Shown here piece after piece: positions 8,082 through 17,227 of a DNA stretch of 64,000 nt (positions are counted from its first letter, which is position 1; every line of letters begins with the position of its first letter). Origin of the DNA: Mesorhizobium hawassense (lineage in GTDB: Bacteria > Pseudomonadota > Alphaproteobacteria > Rhizobiales > Rhizobiaceae). The stretch lies in the NCBI RefSeq assembly GCF_003289945.1, contig NZ_QMBP01000009.1, forward strand, positions 62,001 to 126,000. The letters are read 5' to 3'. The notes beneath the pieces were generated by a model. That model saw nothing but the letters and a program-made list of their open reading frames with translations, did no database searches and was not told the DNA's origin. Made by a program: the position numbers and the translations under genes.

Positions 8082-9713
8082 TCAATTCGCGCCGGTGCCG
8101 GCGGACCCAGCCGTCAGGCTTGCGAGAACTTGGTCGATAGAGAAACTACCCGGCTTCTGTCGCGGCGGGAATTCCTTGAACGTGGCAAGGAATTTGCCGA
8201 CATATTGCTGCGCCGGTACCAGCAAGAACACGTGTTCGACGCGCCAGCGGTCATAGTCCATGCCTTCGTGATCGGCCGTTTCGAACGGGTCTGAACGCAG
8301 GTTGAACAGCTTCGGCAGGCGCAGCGGCACGAATGGCTCCTCCCAGACTTCGAACCCTTCCCCGCGCTGCTCGGCGAAAACCAGCTTCCACTGGTCGTAG
8401 CGCAATGCCACCAGCGACCCGTCGTCATTGAAGTAGAAAAACTCATGGCGGGGATCCGGCCCCTTGCCGGCGAAGTAGTCCATCTGGTTATAGCCATCGA
8501 GGTGAACCTTGTAGGTCCTCTTGCCGACCTTTAGACCGGCCTTCAGCTTCTCGCCGATGTCGGGCTCGCCAACCGCCGCCATCAATGTCGGTATCCAGTC
8601 TTCGTGTGACACGATGTCGTTGAGGATCGTACCCGGCTTCACCACGCCCGGCCAGCGCACCATCGCAGGCACTCGGTAGCCGCCTTCCCAATTGGTATTC
8701 TTCTCACCGCGGAAAGGCGACTGGCCGCCGTCCGGCCAAGTGAACTTCTCGGCGCCGTTGTCGGTCGAATACATGACAATTGTATTGTCATCGAGACCTA
8801 GCTCCTTGAGCTTGTCGAGGACCTGGCCGACCTGGCCGTCGTGCTCGACCATACCGTCGGGATAGATGCCGAGCCCGGTCTTTCCTTCGCTCTCCTTCTT
8901 CAGTCGCGTCCAGATGTGCATGCGGGTCGAATTCCACCACAGGAAGAACGGTTTGTTTGCGGCCTTGGCCCTTTGCATGAAATCGAGCGCCTTGTCGGTG
9001 ACCTCGGCGTCGATCGTCTCCATGCGCTTCTTCGTCAGCGGTCCCGTGCTCTCGATCTTCTGCGTGCCATCCGGGTTAGCCCAGCAATGGATCACACCGC
9101 GCGTCCCGTATTTCTTCTGCATCTCCGGGTCTTTGAAGTAGTCGGGATGCTCCGGCTCATCCTCGGCGTTCAAGTGGTAGAGCGAACCGAAGAACTCATC
9201 GAAACCGTGAGCGGTGGGCAGGTGCTCATCGCGGTCGCCCAGATGATTTTTGCCGAACTGGCCGGTCATGTAACCCTGCGCCTTGAGCATATCCGCAAGC
9301 GTCGGATCCTCAGGCTGCAGTCCTTCCTTGGCGCCAGGCAGGCCGACCTTGAGCATACCGGTGCGGAAGGGTGTCTGCCCGGTGATGAAGGCGGCGCGGC
9401 CGGCGGTGCAGCTCTGCTGGCCGTAGTAGTCAGTAAAGAGCGCGCCCTCTTTCGCGATGCTGTCGATGTTGGGCGTCTTGTAACCCATCATGCCCTGGTT
9501 GTAGGCGCTGATGTTCCACCAGCCGATGTCGTCGCCCCAGATGATGAGTATATTCGGCTGCTTCCTCGATTGGGCCGTGGCTTGCTTCGCCAGCCCCCCG
9601 GCCGCCATAGCCGATATGGTGAGAACCGAGGCGGCGCCGAGCAGAACATCGCGACGCCTGATCGGTAGGCCTGACGCACGCTCTTCGCTTCCTGCTTCCG
9701 GTTTCTTGTGCAT
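8082..9713 (-). CDS. Arylsulfatase-type sulfatase, Tat-exported
   Basis: 543 residues; GGGAGG lies 6 bases before the ATG. The N-terminus carries a twin-arginine signal (RRRDVLLGAASVL, then hydrophobic residues and ATAQS), so the folded, modified enzyme should reach the periplasm through TatABC, encoded near 55 kb. Sulfatase motifs follow: metal-binding WGDDIGW near residue 60 and SCTAGRAAF, whose Cys is the formylglycine site (C-x-A-x-R variant). STDNGAEKF supplies further metal ligands. It hydrolyses a sulfate ester; the substrate cannot be read from the sequence. It lies between the second sulfatase and the activating enzyme in one transcription direction. Confidence 0.92.
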   Translation of the reverse strand: MHKKPEAGSEERASGLPIRRRDVLLGAASVLTISAMAAGGLAKQATAQSRKQPNILIIWGDDIGWWNISAYNQGMMGYKTPNIDSIAKEGALFTDYYGQQSCTAGRAAFITGQTPFRTGMLKVGLPGAKEGLQPEDPTLADMLKAQGYMTGQFGKNHLGDRDEHLPTAHGFDEFFGSLYHLNAEDEPEHPDYFKDPEMQKKYGTRGVIHCWANPDGTQKIESTGPLTKKRMETIDAEVTDKALDFMQRAKAANKPFFLWWNSTRMHIWTRLKKESEGKTGLGIYPDGMVEHDGQVGQVLDKLKELGLDDNTIVMYSTDNGAEKFTWPDGGQSPFRGEKNTNWEGGYRVPAMVRWPGVVKPGTILNDIVSHEDWIPTLMAAVGEPDIGEKLKAGLKVGKRTYKVHLDGYNQMDYFAGKGPDPRHEFFYFNDDGSLVALRYDQWKLVFAEQRGEGFEVWEEPFVPLRLPKLFNLRSDPFETADHEGMDYDRWRVEHVFLLVPAQQYVGKFLATFKEFPPRQKPGSFSIDQVLASLTAGSAGTGAN

Positions 9714-9927
9714 GGCAGTCCTCCCTTTTGTTGCGACTCACGGGACCGCTCATGAATGCGCGGTCCGGGGTCAGTTCCCATTCATGTTGATTTTCCCACC
9801 CCGTTGGATGCCCCAGTCCCCAATGCCGCGCGAGGGTCAGTCGGAAAAGGCTGAGCCGGCGCCAATGAATCGGCGCTGGCCGCGAGCCGGTTCCCTGATT
9901 GGCCTGCCCATGCCGCCGTTGGCACGA

Positions 9928-11436
9928 TCAGTCCCCAACATTGAACATTTCGGACGCATCAGGCAGCAAGGTCTGCGAGTGCACAAGCAGCTTCACGGCG
10001 TCCAGCATGATCAGCGGGGGAGCCATCTGAGACGCAAGTTCCGTGATGCGCGCCTGCAGCTTCTTCACCATTTCGGGATTCTGATCGGCCAGGTTGCTCG
10101 TCTCCTGATGATCCTTGGAAAGGTCGAAGAGCTCGATCCTTTGCGGCAGTGTCGCTTTCCAGACGAGCTTCAAATCGCCTTCGCGCACGGCGGCCGTCAT
10201 CGGCTCGACATTGTAGACGACCTCGGTTCGTGGCGAGGGCTTTCCTTCGCTAAGCACCGGCCACATGTCCACGCCGTCCAGCGGCTTGTTCTTGCCAAGC
10301 TTGACACCCGCCAAGCCTGCCAGCGTCGGATACATGTCGACGACATGCATCATCCCATCGACCGACGCGGGCTTGATCTTACCTGGCCAGTTGACGAGGC
10401 CTGCAACACGCGTGCCTCCTTCATACGTCGTACCCTTGCCCTCGCGGTAAGGACCATTGTCGGCGGGAAGCTTGCCCTTGACCTCGCTTTCGCCCGCAAA
10501 GTGCGCGTCGACCACGCCGCCATTGTCACTCTGGAAGACGACCAGGGTATTCTCGCGCATGCCGCGCTTTTCGAGAGCGTCGACGACTTTGCCGATTTGA
10601 TCGTCTATCACCGAAATCATAGCCGCATATTTCCGCCGACTCTCATCGGCGATATGACTGTTGCGGTCGAGAAATTCCTTCGGTGCCTGGAACGGAGTAT
10701 GCGGCGCCGTAAAGGCCAGATACAGGAACAGGGGCTTTTTCTGATCGTGTTTGTTGATCACCCGCACAGCTTCGGTGCCGAATAGTACGTTGTCGTAGCC
10801 GGGCTCGCTGAGAGCCTTGTTGTTCCGATACCAATCCGGACTGCCATTTGCCGCCTTATGCGTGAAATGATCGATCTCGCCGAGCAGCGCACCGTAGAAC
10901 GAGTCGAAACCGCGCTGGCGCGGCCAGTACGCGGTCTTGGAGTGGCCCAAGTGCCACTTGCCGCTCATCGCGGTGGCGTACCCCGCGTCCTTGAGCATTT
11001 GCGGCAGTGGATATTCGTCGAGCGCCAGGCCGTAAGAGCCGATCTGAGGAATGACCGCGGTTTGCAGGCCATACCGGAAGGGATAGCGGCCAGTCATCAG
11101 CGCCGCGCGGGTCGGCGTGCACATGGGCTGGGCGTAGTACTGCTCCAGCCGCGCACCGTCGGCCGCCAGCTTGTCGATGTTGGGCGTCTTGATATCGGAC
11201 CCATGGTAGCCCACGTCCTTCCAGCCCTGGTCATCGGAGATGATGTAGACGATGTTGGGCTGCGAGGGTTGGGCCGCCGCAGCCTGTACGCCAGCGAAGC
11301 CGGCAAGCGCGCCTGAAAGACCGACGGGTGCGGCAAATCGCGAAACGGCTGCCGCCGTTCCGGCCATCAATGCGTCGCGCCGCGTGATTTTGTTGCTTGT
11401 ACCGGCTTCAGCCGGGAAGTCACGATCGTTGCTCAT
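9928..11436 (-). CDS. Arylsulfatase-type sulfatase, Tat-exported
   Basis: 502 residues; AGGGG precedes the ATG. A Tat signal is present (TRRDALMAGTAAA, then a long hydrophobic stretch and AAAAQ). ISDDQGWKDVG gives two metal-binding Asp. MCTPTRAALMTGRYP is the canonical C-x-P-x-R formylglycine signature, and SGKWHLGH and FQSDNGG complete the active site. It differs clearly from the neighbouring sulfatase in motif and sequence, so the pair probably act on different sulfate esters or successive steps. Its 491-base upstream gap (11437-11927 to the nearest decayed frame) contains the copied regulatory stretch around 11757-11834. Confidence 0.92.
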   Translation of the reverse strand: MSNDRDFPAEAGTSNKITRRDALMAGTAAAVSRFAAPVGLSGALAGFAGVQAAAAQPSQPNIVYIISDDQGWKDVGYHGSDIKTPNIDKLAADGARLEQYYAQPMCTPTRAALMTGRYPFRYGLQTAVIPQIGSYGLALDEYPLPQMLKDAGYATAMSGKWHLGHSKTAYWPRQRGFDSFYGALLGEIDHFTHKAANGSPDWYRNNKALSEPGYDNVLFGTEAVRVINKHDQKKPLFLYLAFTAPHTPFQAPKEFLDRNSHIADESRRKYAAMISVIDDQIGKVVDALEKRGMRENTLVVFQSDNGGVVDAHFAGESEVKGKLPADNGPYREGKGTTYEGGTRVAGLVNWPGKIKPASVDGMMHVVDMYPTLAGLAGVKLGKNKPLDGVDMWPVLSEGKPSPRTEVVYNVEPMTAAVREGDLKLVWKATLPQRIELFDLSKDHQETSNLADQNPEMVKKLQARITELASQMAPPLIMLDAVKLLVHSQTLLPDASEMFNVGD

Positions 11437-11756
11437 GTTGTGCCCCTGATCTGCTAGTTCATGCCGTCCTACTCAAAACCATGGCGCGTCTAGCGTTCTG
11501 CCGCCGATCACTGCCTCGGAACCAAAGACGCAGCGCAAGGACTTCGCATCGACATCGCCCACCGGCTCGCCGCGACATCTCTTTGATTCCAAAATAAAGC
11601 GTGTCAGCACCGCCATGGCCTCTCCAGGAAGCCGCCGGCCCCACAAGGCACGATTGCTGCAGAGCGCTCGATGTCCTCTGCGCACGCCTCTGGAATGGTC
11701 CCGCCCTGTTCATGCTCCCAACTCGCCGTTGATCGGCGATACGCCCGCGCTGTTTG

Positions 11757-11834
11757 GTCTCGCGCAATTCCGAATAAGCTATAGCTAATACAACCCTACT
11801 GCTATCCACTTTGCGCAAAGGATGTATTTTTTGG
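11757..11834. repeat. Degenerate direct repeat of the AraC-gene upstream region, copy 1
   Basis: This stretch matches 13047-13124 over about 75 bases with one small indel. Both copies share TCTCGCGCAATTC, a TAAGCTA/CTAATA block, CTATCCACTTTGCGCAAAGG and a T-rich run. The second copy lies directly before the intact AraC-type gene, so this one is a duplicated promoter/leader. It sits between the sulfatase and porin genes. Confidence 0.75.
11809..11820. promoter_or_regulatory. 12-bp palindrome CTTTGCGCAAAG, copy 1
   Basis: A perfect palindrome inside the repeated upstream region. The same 12 bases occur at 13099-13110. Its AAAGG end could serve as a ribosome site for the TTG that follows, so an operator role is only one reading; the symmetry and conservation between copies favour protein binding. 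Confidence 0.45.
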
Positions 11835-12049
11835 CCTTCTGGTCTCGATCGCGTGCGCACAGGGACGCGCCGCTCCCCCTAGACGAACCTAGCTATGCAG
11901 CCTTTGGGAGCATGTCAGGGCAGCAGCAACCGCCGGCGAGAATGCAATTCCGGCCCACGGCCCGATGGCATCGGCGGTGGTCTGCACCGGCAGCTAAATC
12001 AGAACAGCGCAAAGTCAATACGCCATTTCAACTGTTGGAATGGAAGTAA
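11822..12049 (+). pseudogene. Decayed 5' fragment of an AraC-type regulator gene
   Basis: Translation after the repeated leader gives residues that align with the start of the intact AraC-type protein at 13120: a Trp followed by Ser/Arg residues, then RDAPLPLDEPSYAA against RDVLLGPDDLTSAA. Similarity stops after about 30 residues, and the frame then runs through unrelated sequence to a stop at 12049. The HTH part is absent. This indicates an old duplication of the regulator with its upstream region, followed by deletion. The boundaries are approximate. Confidence 0.55.
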
Positions 12050-12102
12050 TCCGGCAGCAAAACGCGGGCGCTGCCGCGAGCCGGCCACCTCAGGTCGATC
12101 CT

Positions 12103-12903
12103 CTATTGGGCGGCCGAGAATTGATAGGTAAAGCCGAGTATCGGGCCCTGCTGAGTGAGTTTGTTCACGAAGCCGTCGTGGCTATAGTTGTCGTGCACGG
12201 CCCGATAACCGACGAACATCGACATCTTGTCGTTGAACTGATATCCGGCGCCGCCCATCACGTCCCACATCGATTTGGATCCTGCGCCGAAACCACCGAC
12301 GAGCCCCCAACCGGCCAGGTAAATTCCATTGCCGACATTGGCCTTGATTTTGGCGCCGATCACCGGATCGACCCACGTGTCGCCGTCGCTGGCTGATCTG
12401 CCGTCAAGAGCACCGCCATGGAAGTCGAACCTGTTGTCGACCGACCAAAGGCGGGCGCCGGCTACAAGATCGAAATTCGTCCCATCCTGATAGTAAACGC
12501 TGTAACCGCCGAGCGCGGTCCCCATGAAAGTGCTCACCGTCGCGTCAATGTTGGAGGCGAGGATTCCCCTTGGAGTGCCGATATTGGCGTCGAGCTTGGC
12601 GTAGACTATGTCCGTGCTGATCGTGAAAGGCCCGTTGCGAGCTTCCGTGAGCCCCATGAAGCCGAATTTGAGGTGATTCAGCACGTCGCCGAAGCTCACG
12701 TCGACATCCTGAGGCGGGAATCCGAAGAGGCCGCTTTCGCCCTTGATACCCGATGCCCACAGATATGGCGCGACAGTAACAGTCCAGCCTTCATCCTGCT
12801 GCTGCTTGGTCGTGTCCGCTGCAAACGCATTGGCCCCACAAAGTACCGACACGGCTGCCGTTCCCAAAGCGGCCAAACGAAATTTGTTCATGGTTGCCCC
12901 CAT
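12103..12903 (-). CDS. Outer-membrane beta-barrel protein
   Basis: 266 residues; AGGAGG lies 4 bases before ATG 12903 (a second ATG four codons later is also possible). The signal peptide ends at ANAFAADT. The mature part alternates short hydrophobic strands rich in Gly, Tyr and Trp, and ends in FTYQFSAAQ, a typical barrel-like composition. Residues such as APYLWASGIKGE resemble a common proteobacterial family of small outer-membrane proteins. It is divergent from the AraC-type regulator and next to the sulfatases. A role in uptake of the sulfated compound is a reasonable inference, but transport is not shown by the sequence. Confidence 0.8.
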   Translation of the reverse strand: MGATMNKFRLAALGTAAVSVLCGANAFAADTTKQQQDEGWTVTVAPYLWASGIKGESGLFGFPPQDVDVSFGDVLNHLKFGFMGLTEARNGPFTISTDIVYAKLDANIGTPRGILASNIDATVSTFMGTALGGYSVYYQDGTNFDLVAGARLWSVDNRFDFHGGALDGRSASDGDTWVDPVIGAKIKANVGNGIYLAGWGLVGGFGAGSKSMWDVMGGAGYQFNDKMSMFVGYRAVHDNYSHDGFVNKLTQQGPILGFTYQFSAAQ

Positions 12904-13046
12904 CTATCCTCCTCGTAGTCTTGGTGGAGAACACTGGCCGACGCCTGTGCGCCCGCGTCATTCTGATGGCGCATCCGTATGGGACCAAATCTGCTTCGTC
13001 CACTGTCCCCATCAGCCGTAAGTCGGCGGTATTTTGCGCCAATTGA

Positions 13047-13124
13047 TCTCGCGCAATTCAGGTCTAAGCTACACCTAATATAACTGCGCTGCTATCCACT
13101 TTGCGCAAAGGTTGTCTTTTTGAG
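13047..13124. repeat. Direct repeat of the AraC-gene upstream region, copy 2
   Basis: Partner of 11757-11834. Here the repeat is the leader of the intact AraC-type gene and forms part of the divergent control region with the outer-membrane protein gene. Confidence 0.75.
13099..13110. promoter_or_regulatory. 12-bp palindrome CTTTGCGCAAAG, copy 2
   Basis: Identical to 11809-11820. It ends about 9 bases before the TTG start of the AraC-type gene, so its AAAGG could be the ribosome site, and protein binding here would block translation or transcription. Autoregulation is inference. Confidence 0.45.
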
Positions 13125-14094
13125 TGCCTGGCCTTCATCGCCGTCGTACAGGGACGTGTTACTTGGGCCTGATGACCTGACCAGCGCCGCATCCGGCTTG
13201 CCGGTCAAGGTCGACAGGCTTTCGGCCGGCTGGCTTCCCTCGCGCATCCGGCAAATCCAGTCCCCCGGCAGGTGGGCGCTCGACCTGCCCGAATTCAATT
13301 GCGCCTTCCGCGCCATTGGCGATTTCAATCCGGATTCCGTGGCTTTGGTGGCCGTCGAGCGGGCCTGCGGGTCGACGATATGCGGCATCCCGCTCGAAGA
13401 CGACTTGATCCTGGCAATCCCTGCCGGCACGAGCGTGACGGCAACGGTCCGGCCCGGTCTCACCTACGCAGTCGCCATCGTTCCGACTGCGACCTGGATG
13501 GAAATCCAGTCGGTCGCCACGAGGACGGTTCTCGAACAGGTCAGCGATCGCCCCGCCGCAGTCCGGCTCGCCGCCGGCGAAGCGCAAAGAATCCGAAGCC
13601 AGATGAGGTCGATGGCAGACCACCTTGCGACAGTTGCAAGCGATTCGGTTCTGCCGCAGCAGCCTCCAGGTGCGTTCGTGGAATATCTAGGAGTGGTGGC
13701 TAACGCCTTCGCAGGCCCAGATAGTCGTGAGACCGGGACAGCCGGTTCCGCGAGTCATCACTTTAGACAAGCGTCGGCGGCCGAGGATTTCATTCGCACT
13801 CATATCCGGGAAGACATTCCCATTGTTCGGCTATGCAAGGAAATCGGTGTCAGTCGCCGACAGCTGGAGTACGCCTTTCGCACCACGTTCGCTGTGACCC
13901 CGCTCGAATTCATCAGAGCGCTACGCCTCAACGAAGCCAGACGGCTGCTTACCACGGCGCGCGCCAACGGCTTGAGTGTTACAACGATCGCCATGGATGT
14001 AGGCGTCAGCCATCTGGGCCGCTTTGCCGCGAATTATCGCCTCTTCTTCGGCGAGTCTCCCAAAGAAACGCTTCAGCGTGCCGGAAGATCGTGA
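13120..14094 (+). CDS. AraC-family transcriptional regulator
   Basis: 324 residues from a TTG start with AAAGG upstream; no better ATG exists before the conserved part. The N-terminal two thirds form a sensing domain without a clear family. The C-terminal 100 residues hold the double helix-turn-helix: LCKEIGVSRRQLEYAFR as the first, TTIAMDVGVSHLGRFAANYR as the second, followed by the typical FGESPKE. It is divergent from the outer-membrane protein and upstream of the sulfatase genes, so it probably controls the sulfatase island, perhaps in response to a sulfated compound. A decayed copy of its 5' end lies at 11822. Confidence 0.88.
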   Translation: MSAWPSSPSYRDVLLGPDDLTSAASGLPVKVDRLSAGWLPSRIRQIQSPGRWALDLPEFNCAFRAIGDFNPDSVALVAVERACGSTICGIPLEDDLILAIPAGTSVTATVRPGLTYAVAIVPTATWMEIQSVATRTVLEQVSDRPAAVRLAAGEAQRIRSQMRSMADHLATVASDSVLPQQPPGAFVEYLGVVANAFAGPDSRETGTAGSASHHFRQASAAEDFIRTHIREDIPIVRLCKEIGVSRRQLEYAFRTTFAVTPLEFIRALRLNEARRLLTTARANGLSVTTIAMDVGVSHLGRFAANYRLFFGESPKETLQRAGRS

Positions 14095-14343
14095 CCAGGG
14101 TGTAACCTGCGCCGAGAAAAGCGTCGCGGCATCGCTGCAAAGCAGTTCGATGGAATTTGCGCAATCCGGATAGAAGTCGCGTTCGCGAATTAGTATATTC
14201 TAACATAATAATAATCCATCCCCGGCTCGCGAGGTCGGGAGTGGCCGTTTGATTTCGGTTCGGCACAGACTTGCGCCGGGCGCATGGCTTTATCGGCCGG
14301 AAAAATGAACGCACGGGGTGGTGAGGATTTGGGAGGATGCAAA

Positions 14344-14667
14344 ATGCCAAGACCTAGCTTGAGATTGACCGGCGCTTCCGGGATCGCCGTCGCCTTGATG
14401 TTTGCTGGGCTCGTCGAGGCCCTTACACCCTTCGCCCCTTTCGTCGGCGATGCGCAGGCGCGAGTCGGTCGTCCGCTCACGCCCGGCAGCGTCGCAGGGG
14501 TTGCGAGGCGCACCACGCGCCGAACGATTCGCCGTACGACCGTCTACGTGACCAGGCTCCCGGCAGCGTGTGTGAAGACTTCGATCAACGGCGCCGTGCT
14601 GTGGCACTGCGGCAGCACGTATTATCAGCCCTACGGTGGGCGATATGTGGTTGTGCACGTGCAGTAA
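14344..14667 (+). CDS. Small exported protein, unknown function
   Basis: 107 residues. I place the start at ATG 14344, which has GGAGG 7 bases upstream, rather than at 14284. The N-terminus is a signal or anchor segment (GIAVALMFAGLVEAL). The rest is basic with many Thr and Arg (ARRTTRRTIRRTTVYVT), then two Cys in AACVKTSINGAVLWHCG, and a Tyr-rich end (YYQPYGGRYVVV). The two Cys could form a disulfide in the periplasm. It follows the AraC-type regulator on the same strand with a 249-base gap, so it may not belong to that unit. No family function is known to me. Confidence 0.65.
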   Translation: MPRPSLRLTGASGIAVALMFAGLVEALTPFAPFVGDAQARVGRPLTPGSVAGVARRTTRRTIRRTTVYVTRLPAACVKTSINGAVLWHCGSTYYQPYGGRYVVVHVQ

Positions 14668-14898
14668 GCGGGAGTGGAACTCGGCACCAAAGGAGCTTTC
14701 CTTTGTGAGGCTTCGCGGTCGCCGCGGCGCGGTTAGAGGACCGGGCGAGTGCGCCCGGCCCGTCCAGACTTTCATGAATGCAGTTCTGAAAGATAGGCGG
14801 GTAGCGCGCAGCGTTCGCCGCTCCGTCGAGGCGGCGTGGTTCGTTCCATTGCAGGATAGTTTGGTCGCACTGTCGACCGAGAATTGCCGGAGCGCGCG

Positions 14899-16965
14899 AT
14901 GAGCAACGCACTGCCCACTCGAATTTGTATTTTGCTTTCGACCGTCGTTCCGATTTTCTTTTGGGTGCTCGTTGGAACCTGCTGGGCCCAAGCCCAGCAG
15001 CCCCCGGACGGCGTGCCGCCCGAAAAGGCACGGCAGTTCCTCGACCTGCTGTCCGATCCGGAGGTGAAGGGATGGCTCGAAGGAAAGATGCCGGCAGCCG
15101 CCGAGGCTCCCCCTGCCGCATCGCCGGTCGACGCAATCTCGAGCTGGGAGGAAGCCGTTCGCGCACGTCTTGTCGCGCTCACCGATGCCGTTCCCCGCAT
15201 CCCGGGGGAACTAGCCAACGCCGCCGGCGTCGTCTCGCGCGACGTGAATTCAGGCAGGCCCGGCCTGGTGATCCTGATCCTGGCAGTCCTGACCATCGTC
15301 GGCTTCGGCGCCGAGTGGCTGCTCCGCCGGGCCTTGGCTCTGGGCGGTTCTGTCGGACCAGTTGACCCCGGACAGGCGGCTCTGTCGGAGGTCGCCGCCT
15401 TGCTGACGTTTGCTCTGGCCAGCATCGGCTCGTTCCTCGCATTCGAATGGCCGCCTTTGCTGCGCCGCATCGTGCTGACCTTGCTGCTCGCCTTCATCGC
15501 CGTGCGTGTGGTCCGCGCCATTGTCAGGTTACTGTTTGGACTTGCCGACGCGGAAAGCAGAACGTCGGATGAGACGCCGACGGCAATCCCTGTCGCAAGC
15601 GGGACCGCGCAGCGTTTCTGGCTTCGGCGCGTCAGCCTCATCGCCGGCTTTCTGCTGTTTGGCTGGGCCGTGGTCAGCCTCATGCCTGGCATCGGTTTCT
15701 CCATCGACGTTGCGCGGGTGGTTGCCCTGCTCTGTGGCCTGGGCATCTTGGCCGTCGCCATTGAAATCGTCTGGCGGCGGCCGGGCAGCGCAACTTCCGC
15801 CGTCAGGCAATCGCTGCTGACGCTCTATCTGATCGCGCTTTGGCTGGCCTGGGTGGCGGGACTGCTCGCCGTACTGTGGCTCGGCCTCTATGCGCTGCTG
15901 TTGCCGGCGGCGGTGCGTGGGGTCGGCAATGTCGCACAGGCCTTCGCCGGTCGAGCGCAGCGCGGCGGTGCCCTCGGCATCATGTTGAACGTGCTGATCG
16001 TCAGGGGTGCCCGAGCAGCGGTAATTGGCGCGGCGGTCGCCTGGCTCGCCTATATCTGGCGCATCAGAGCTGCAGCCCTTGCCGGCAGTCAAGCCGGCGC
16101 GCTGGTGATTTCAGGCCTTCTCAATAGCATCATCGTCCTCCTGGTTGCGGATCTTCTTTGGCAGCTGGCGAAGGAGTTGATCGCTTATCGGATGGCGCTT
16201 GAGCCAAAGGAAGGGTCCCATGCCGACGAGCTTGCCCGCAGCGGCCGGCTGCGTACGCTGCTGCCGATATTCCGTAACGCGCTCGCTGTCTTCATCGGGG
16301 CCGTCAGCGTGCTGACGATCCTGTCCGGACTCGGCGTGCAGATCGCGCCCTTGATCGCCGGCGCGGGCATTTTCGGCGTAGCCATCGGCTTTGGTTCGCA
16401 AACACTGGTCAAGGACGTGCTGAGCGGCGTTTTCTATATGCTCGACGATGCCTTCCGTGTCGGCGAGTATATTCAGAGCGGCAGCTACAAGGGCACTGTC
16501 GAATCGTTCAGCCTACGGTCAGTCAGGCTGCGGCATCACCGCGGCCCAATTTTCACCGTGCCGTTCGGCGAGCTCGGCGCCATCCAGAACATGAGCCGTG
16601 ACTGGGTGATGGACAAGATGGCTCTCAGCATCACCTACGATTCAGACGTAGACCTCGCTCGCAGGCTCATCAAGAAGATCGGTCAGGAGCTGGCCGCGGA
16701 TCCTGAGTTCGCGGCCGACACGATCGAGCCGCTGAAAATGCAAGGTGTCGACAGCTTTGGCGACTCCGGGATCGACCTCAGGATGAAGCTGATGACCAAG
16801 CCGGGAACTCAGTTCGGCATCAAGCGGCGAGCCTTCATGATGATCAAGAAGGCATTCGACGAGAACGGCATCAAGCTCGCCGTTCCCACCGTGCATGTGG
16901 CGGGTGGCGGCGACAACGCGGCCGCCGCGCAGCAACTGCTCAAGATGAAGCAAGTTGCGAGCTAG
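14899..16965 (+). CDS. MscS-family mechanosensitive channel, large multi-membrane type
   Basis: 688 residues from ATG 14899, with GGAG upstream. An N-terminal signal (VVPIFFWVLVGTCWAQAQ) precedes a periplasmic segment and roughly ten hydrophobic membrane spans. The pore-lining helix and conserved cytoplasmic MscS domain come last: AGIFGVAIGFGSQTLVKDV, then VFYMLDDAFRVGEYI, VPFGELGAIQNMSRDW. The size and extra helices match large MscS paralogues rather than the small 286-residue MscS. These channels release solutes on hypo-osmotic shock. The gene stands alone between the sulfatase island and the oxidase operon. Confidence 0.93.
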   Translation: MSNALPTRICILLSTVVPIFFWVLVGTCWAQAQQPPDGVPPEKARQFLDLLSDPEVKGWLEGKMPAAAEAPPAASPVDAISSWEEAVRARLVALTDAVPRIPGELANAAGVVSRDVNSGRPGLVILILAVLTIVGFGAEWLLRRALALGGSVGPVDPGQAALSEVAALLTFALASIGSFLAFEWPPLLRRIVLTLLLAFIAVRVVRAIVRLLFGLADAESRTSDETPTAIPVASGTAQRFWLRRVSLIAGFLLFGWAVVSLMPGIGFSIDVARVVALLCGLGILAVAIEIVWRRPGSATSAVRQSLLTLYLIALWLAWVAGLLAVLWLGLYALLLPAAVRGVGNVAQAFAGRAQRGGALGIMLNVLIVRGARAAVIGAAVAWLAYIWRIRAAALAGSQAGALVISGLLNSIIVLLVADLLWQLAKELIAYRMALEPKEGSHADELARSGRLRTLLPIFRNALAVFIGAVSVLTILSGLGVQIAPLIAGAGIFGVAIGFGSQTLVKDVLSGVFYMLDDAFRVGEYIQSGSYKGTVESFSLRSVRLRHHRGPIFTVPFGELGAIQNMSRDWVMDKMALSITYDSDVDLARRLIKKIGQELAADPEFAADTIEPLKMQGVDSFGDSGIDLRMKLMTKPGTQFGIKRRAFMMIKKAFDENGIKLAVPTVHVAGGGDNAAAAQQLLKMKQVAS

Positions 16966-16984
16966 CGGCAAACCCGGCGCCTGA

Positions 16985-17080
16985 CCATGTCGCCCAAAAG
17001 TCCGCAGCGGTCTGGGAAAAGCGTGAATGACAAAAAGCTTGAAGCGCGTCGCCTGAATCCGTTTCAGCGAGACTCGCGTC
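16985..17080. repeat. Degenerate Rhizobiales intergenic repeat
   Basis: This stretch before the oxidase operon contains GCGCGTCGCCTGAA and TTCAGCGAGACTCGCG as imperfect facing arms. It resembles short palindromic units scattered between genes in this order. It may lie in the leader of the oxidase operon. Confidence 0.45.
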
Positions 17081-17227
17081 AGGCCCCGCTCACGCGCAAG
17101 GTCCGGGCGCAGCAACGTTTTGCACAAGCAGATAGTCGGCTCTGGAATTTCAACCGGAAATCGAGCATGATGCGGCTTGGCATTCTCGAATGCTTCGCGC
17201 TCCTGGGAATGCCGGGAGGAACGGGAC

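Noticed and set aside
11459..11860. Minus-strand 133-codon frame upstream of the sulfatase gene
   Set aside because: Arg- and Ser-rich composition typical of noise, and it runs through the duplicated regulatory region.
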